Shown piece after piece: positions 4,414-5,372 of a DNA stretch of 5,372 bases; positions within the stretch are counted from its first letter, which is position 1, and the number at the start of each line of letters is the position of its first letter. The stretch comes from DRGV01 sp018903055 [NCBI: bacterium] (GTDB taxonomy: Bacteria > UBP18 > UBA7526). The notes under the pieces are model-generated. The model saw only the letters and a program-made list of their open reading frames with translations, was not told the DNA's origin and searched no databases. The translations under genes and the position numbers were made by a program. The stretch is taken from assembly GCA_018903055.1 (NCBI GenBank), contig JAHIPW010000007.1, forward strand, positions 1 through 5,372. Direction: 5' to 3'.

Positions 4414-5372
4414 TCACGAGCGGTAAGGATAGATTTTAATTCTTTGATTGGGATAGATTCTATCTGATTTCAGGTTATTCCATTTCTTCAGCTGCCACAC
4501 ACTTACTCTCTGGTGGCTGGCAATTCTGCCTAAAGTATCACCTTTTTTTACCGTATAAACGATGACTTTTTTCTTTTCAATCTCTTTTTTAGATAAATAT
4601 CTTTCTTCTTCCGGTAACGAAGCGAAGTTCTCTAAGAATATTTCCTTCTTGCCCGGAGGCAATTTTAGAATGTATTCTTCTTTATCGGGCGGAGTACACA
4701 ACTGCTGTAATTCGGGGTTGAATTCCTGTACCTCTTTCAAACTACACTGGGCACATTGGGCTACTAATCTTAAATCAACACAACCCTTCACCTCTACCTC
4801 TTCCCAGAAGATTCCTTCTTCAAAATTAGAAACAAAGCCGAAAATTTCTGGCTCCTTAATAATAAACAGAATAGCCATTATCTTAGGAACGTAATCCTCT
4901 GTCTCACGAGGCAGAGACAATGCCCAGTAGTCCCGGGTTTCGGCCTTCGCTATTGCCTTTTCTACTCTATACTCACCACAATTATAGGCTGCCAAGGCCA
5001 GTTCCCAGGAACCAAACCTCTCATATAAGTCCTTAAATTTTCTGGCTGCTGCCTGGGTGGCCTTTTCGGGATCTCTTCTCTCATCATACCAGTAGTCTAT
5101 CTCCAGTCCGTTTGCCTTGCCAGTATGCTCGATAAACTGCCAGTGACCCACCGCTTTCTTGGGGGACTGGGCAAAGGGATAATATCCAGATTCTACGATG
5201 GCCACATAGGCTAAGTCCTCTGGCAGGGATGCTTCCCGAAAGATCTCCTTTACCCTCTGGATATATTTCTCTGATCTCTTTAACGAACGAGAAAGGCATC
5301 CCCTGCCATTTACGGTATAGTAGTCTATCCATTTCTCCACCCTTGCGTTCCAAATCAAGGGAAAGAGACTGC
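4414..5372 (-). CDS. mltD: MltD-like membrane-bound lytic murein transglycosylase, SLT + LysM (5' end cut by window)
   Basis: The frame is open through the window edge, and the leading residues SLFPLIWNARVEKWIDYY match the segment just before the SLT domain in MltD proteins (typically LVLNERVEKWIxYF). The gene therefore almost certainly starts upstream, and its signal peptide is outside the window. The TTG at 5358 is unlikely to be the real start. Counting from it, the catalytic Glu56 lies in AIVESGYYP, followed by GHWQFIEHTG (71-80), LALAAYNCGEYRV (120-132) and TEDYVPKI (153-160), all SLT family 1 motifs. Residues about 192-236 resemble the NPEL...TPP linker of MltD, and residues 268-309 form a LysM peptidoglycan-binding repeat. 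The enzyme cleaves the MurNAc-GlcNAc bond, giving 1,6-anhydro ends, in the periplasm. Unusual cysteines (CAQC at 202-205, NCGE in place of NAGE) are present. Confidence 0.95.
   Translation of the reverse strand, partial: SLFPLIWNARVEKWIDYYTVNGRGCLSRSLKRSEKYIQRVKEIFREASLPEDLAYVAIVESGYYPFAQSPKKAVGHWQFIEHTGKANGLEIDYWYDERRDPEKATQAAARKFKDLYERFGSWELALAAYNCGEYRVEKAIAKAETRDYWALSLPRETEDYVPKIMAILFIIKEPEIFGFVSNFEEGIFWEEVEVKGCVDLRLVAQCAQCSLKEVQEFNPELQQLCTPPDKEEYILKLPPGKKEIFLENFASLPEEERYLSKKEIEKKKVIVYTVKKGDTLGRIASHQRVSVWQLKKWNNLKSDRIYPNQRIKIYPYRS

Noticed and set aside
4562-4894. Plus-strand open frame of 110 codons
   Set aside because: It is antisense to the transglycosylase SLT-LysM linker, low in complexity, with no recognisable domain.
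5084-5353. Second minus-strand frame of 89 codons
   Set aside because: It is a shifted frame inside the SLT catalytic domain, which is clearly coded in the other frame.

Overview
The window is a densely packed, single-direction gene cluster. All eleven supported genes lie on the minus strand, so transcription runs from position 5372 towards 1. The first gene (a lytic transglycosylase) and the last (a PHP phosphoesterase) are both cut by the window edges. Neighbouring genes are joined by three 4-nt ATGA overlaps and one 1-nt TAATG overlap, or are separated by 9-58 nt. No convincing promoter or Rho-independent terminator is visible, so the window reads as the inside of one long transcription unit. 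The MltD-type transglycosylase indicates a bacterium with a peptidoglycan wall, most likely a diderm. Base composition is middling (about 40-60% GC in most of the lines I counted), with one AT-rich island. The mix of housekeeping-type and unrecognised genes would suit a poorly cultivated bacterial lineage, but I cannot name a phylum from the sequence alone.

Layout in transcription order. 5372-4414: lytic transglycosylase with an SLT domain and C-terminal LysM, 5' end missing. 4404-3628: a 258-residue unrecognised, mostly helical protein with an N-terminal four-cysteine motif. 3614-3456: a 52-residue charged protein with its own Shine-Dalgarno, overlapping the next gene by 4 nt. 3459-3046: YjbQ/UPF0047. 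3027-2992: four tandem 9-bp units, the last of which supplies the ribosome binding site of the next gene. 2987-2628: a small GGQ release-factor-like protein. 2631-2278: a small membrane-anchored protein whose last helix resembles the end of LemA. 2250-2234: an isolated GC-rich palindrome. 2209-1568: an Fe-S HhH-GPD DNA glycosylase of the MagIII-like (COG2231) type. 1571-1068: a gamma-carbonic-anhydrase-like hexapeptide protein. 1068-712 and 697-545: two small, AT-rich membrane protein genes. 525-1: a PHP-domain phosphoesterase, 3' end missing.

The genes do not form one recognisable pathway. They touch cell-wall turnover, translation rescue, DNA base repair, metal-dependent small-molecule chemistry and nucleotide or phosphoester cleavage, which is typical of a mixed housekeeping string. 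The parts least explained by known families are the 258-residue cysteine-motif protein with its 52-residue partner, the LemA-tail protein, and the pair of AT-rich membrane proteins inserted between the carbonic anhydrase homologue and the PHP gene.
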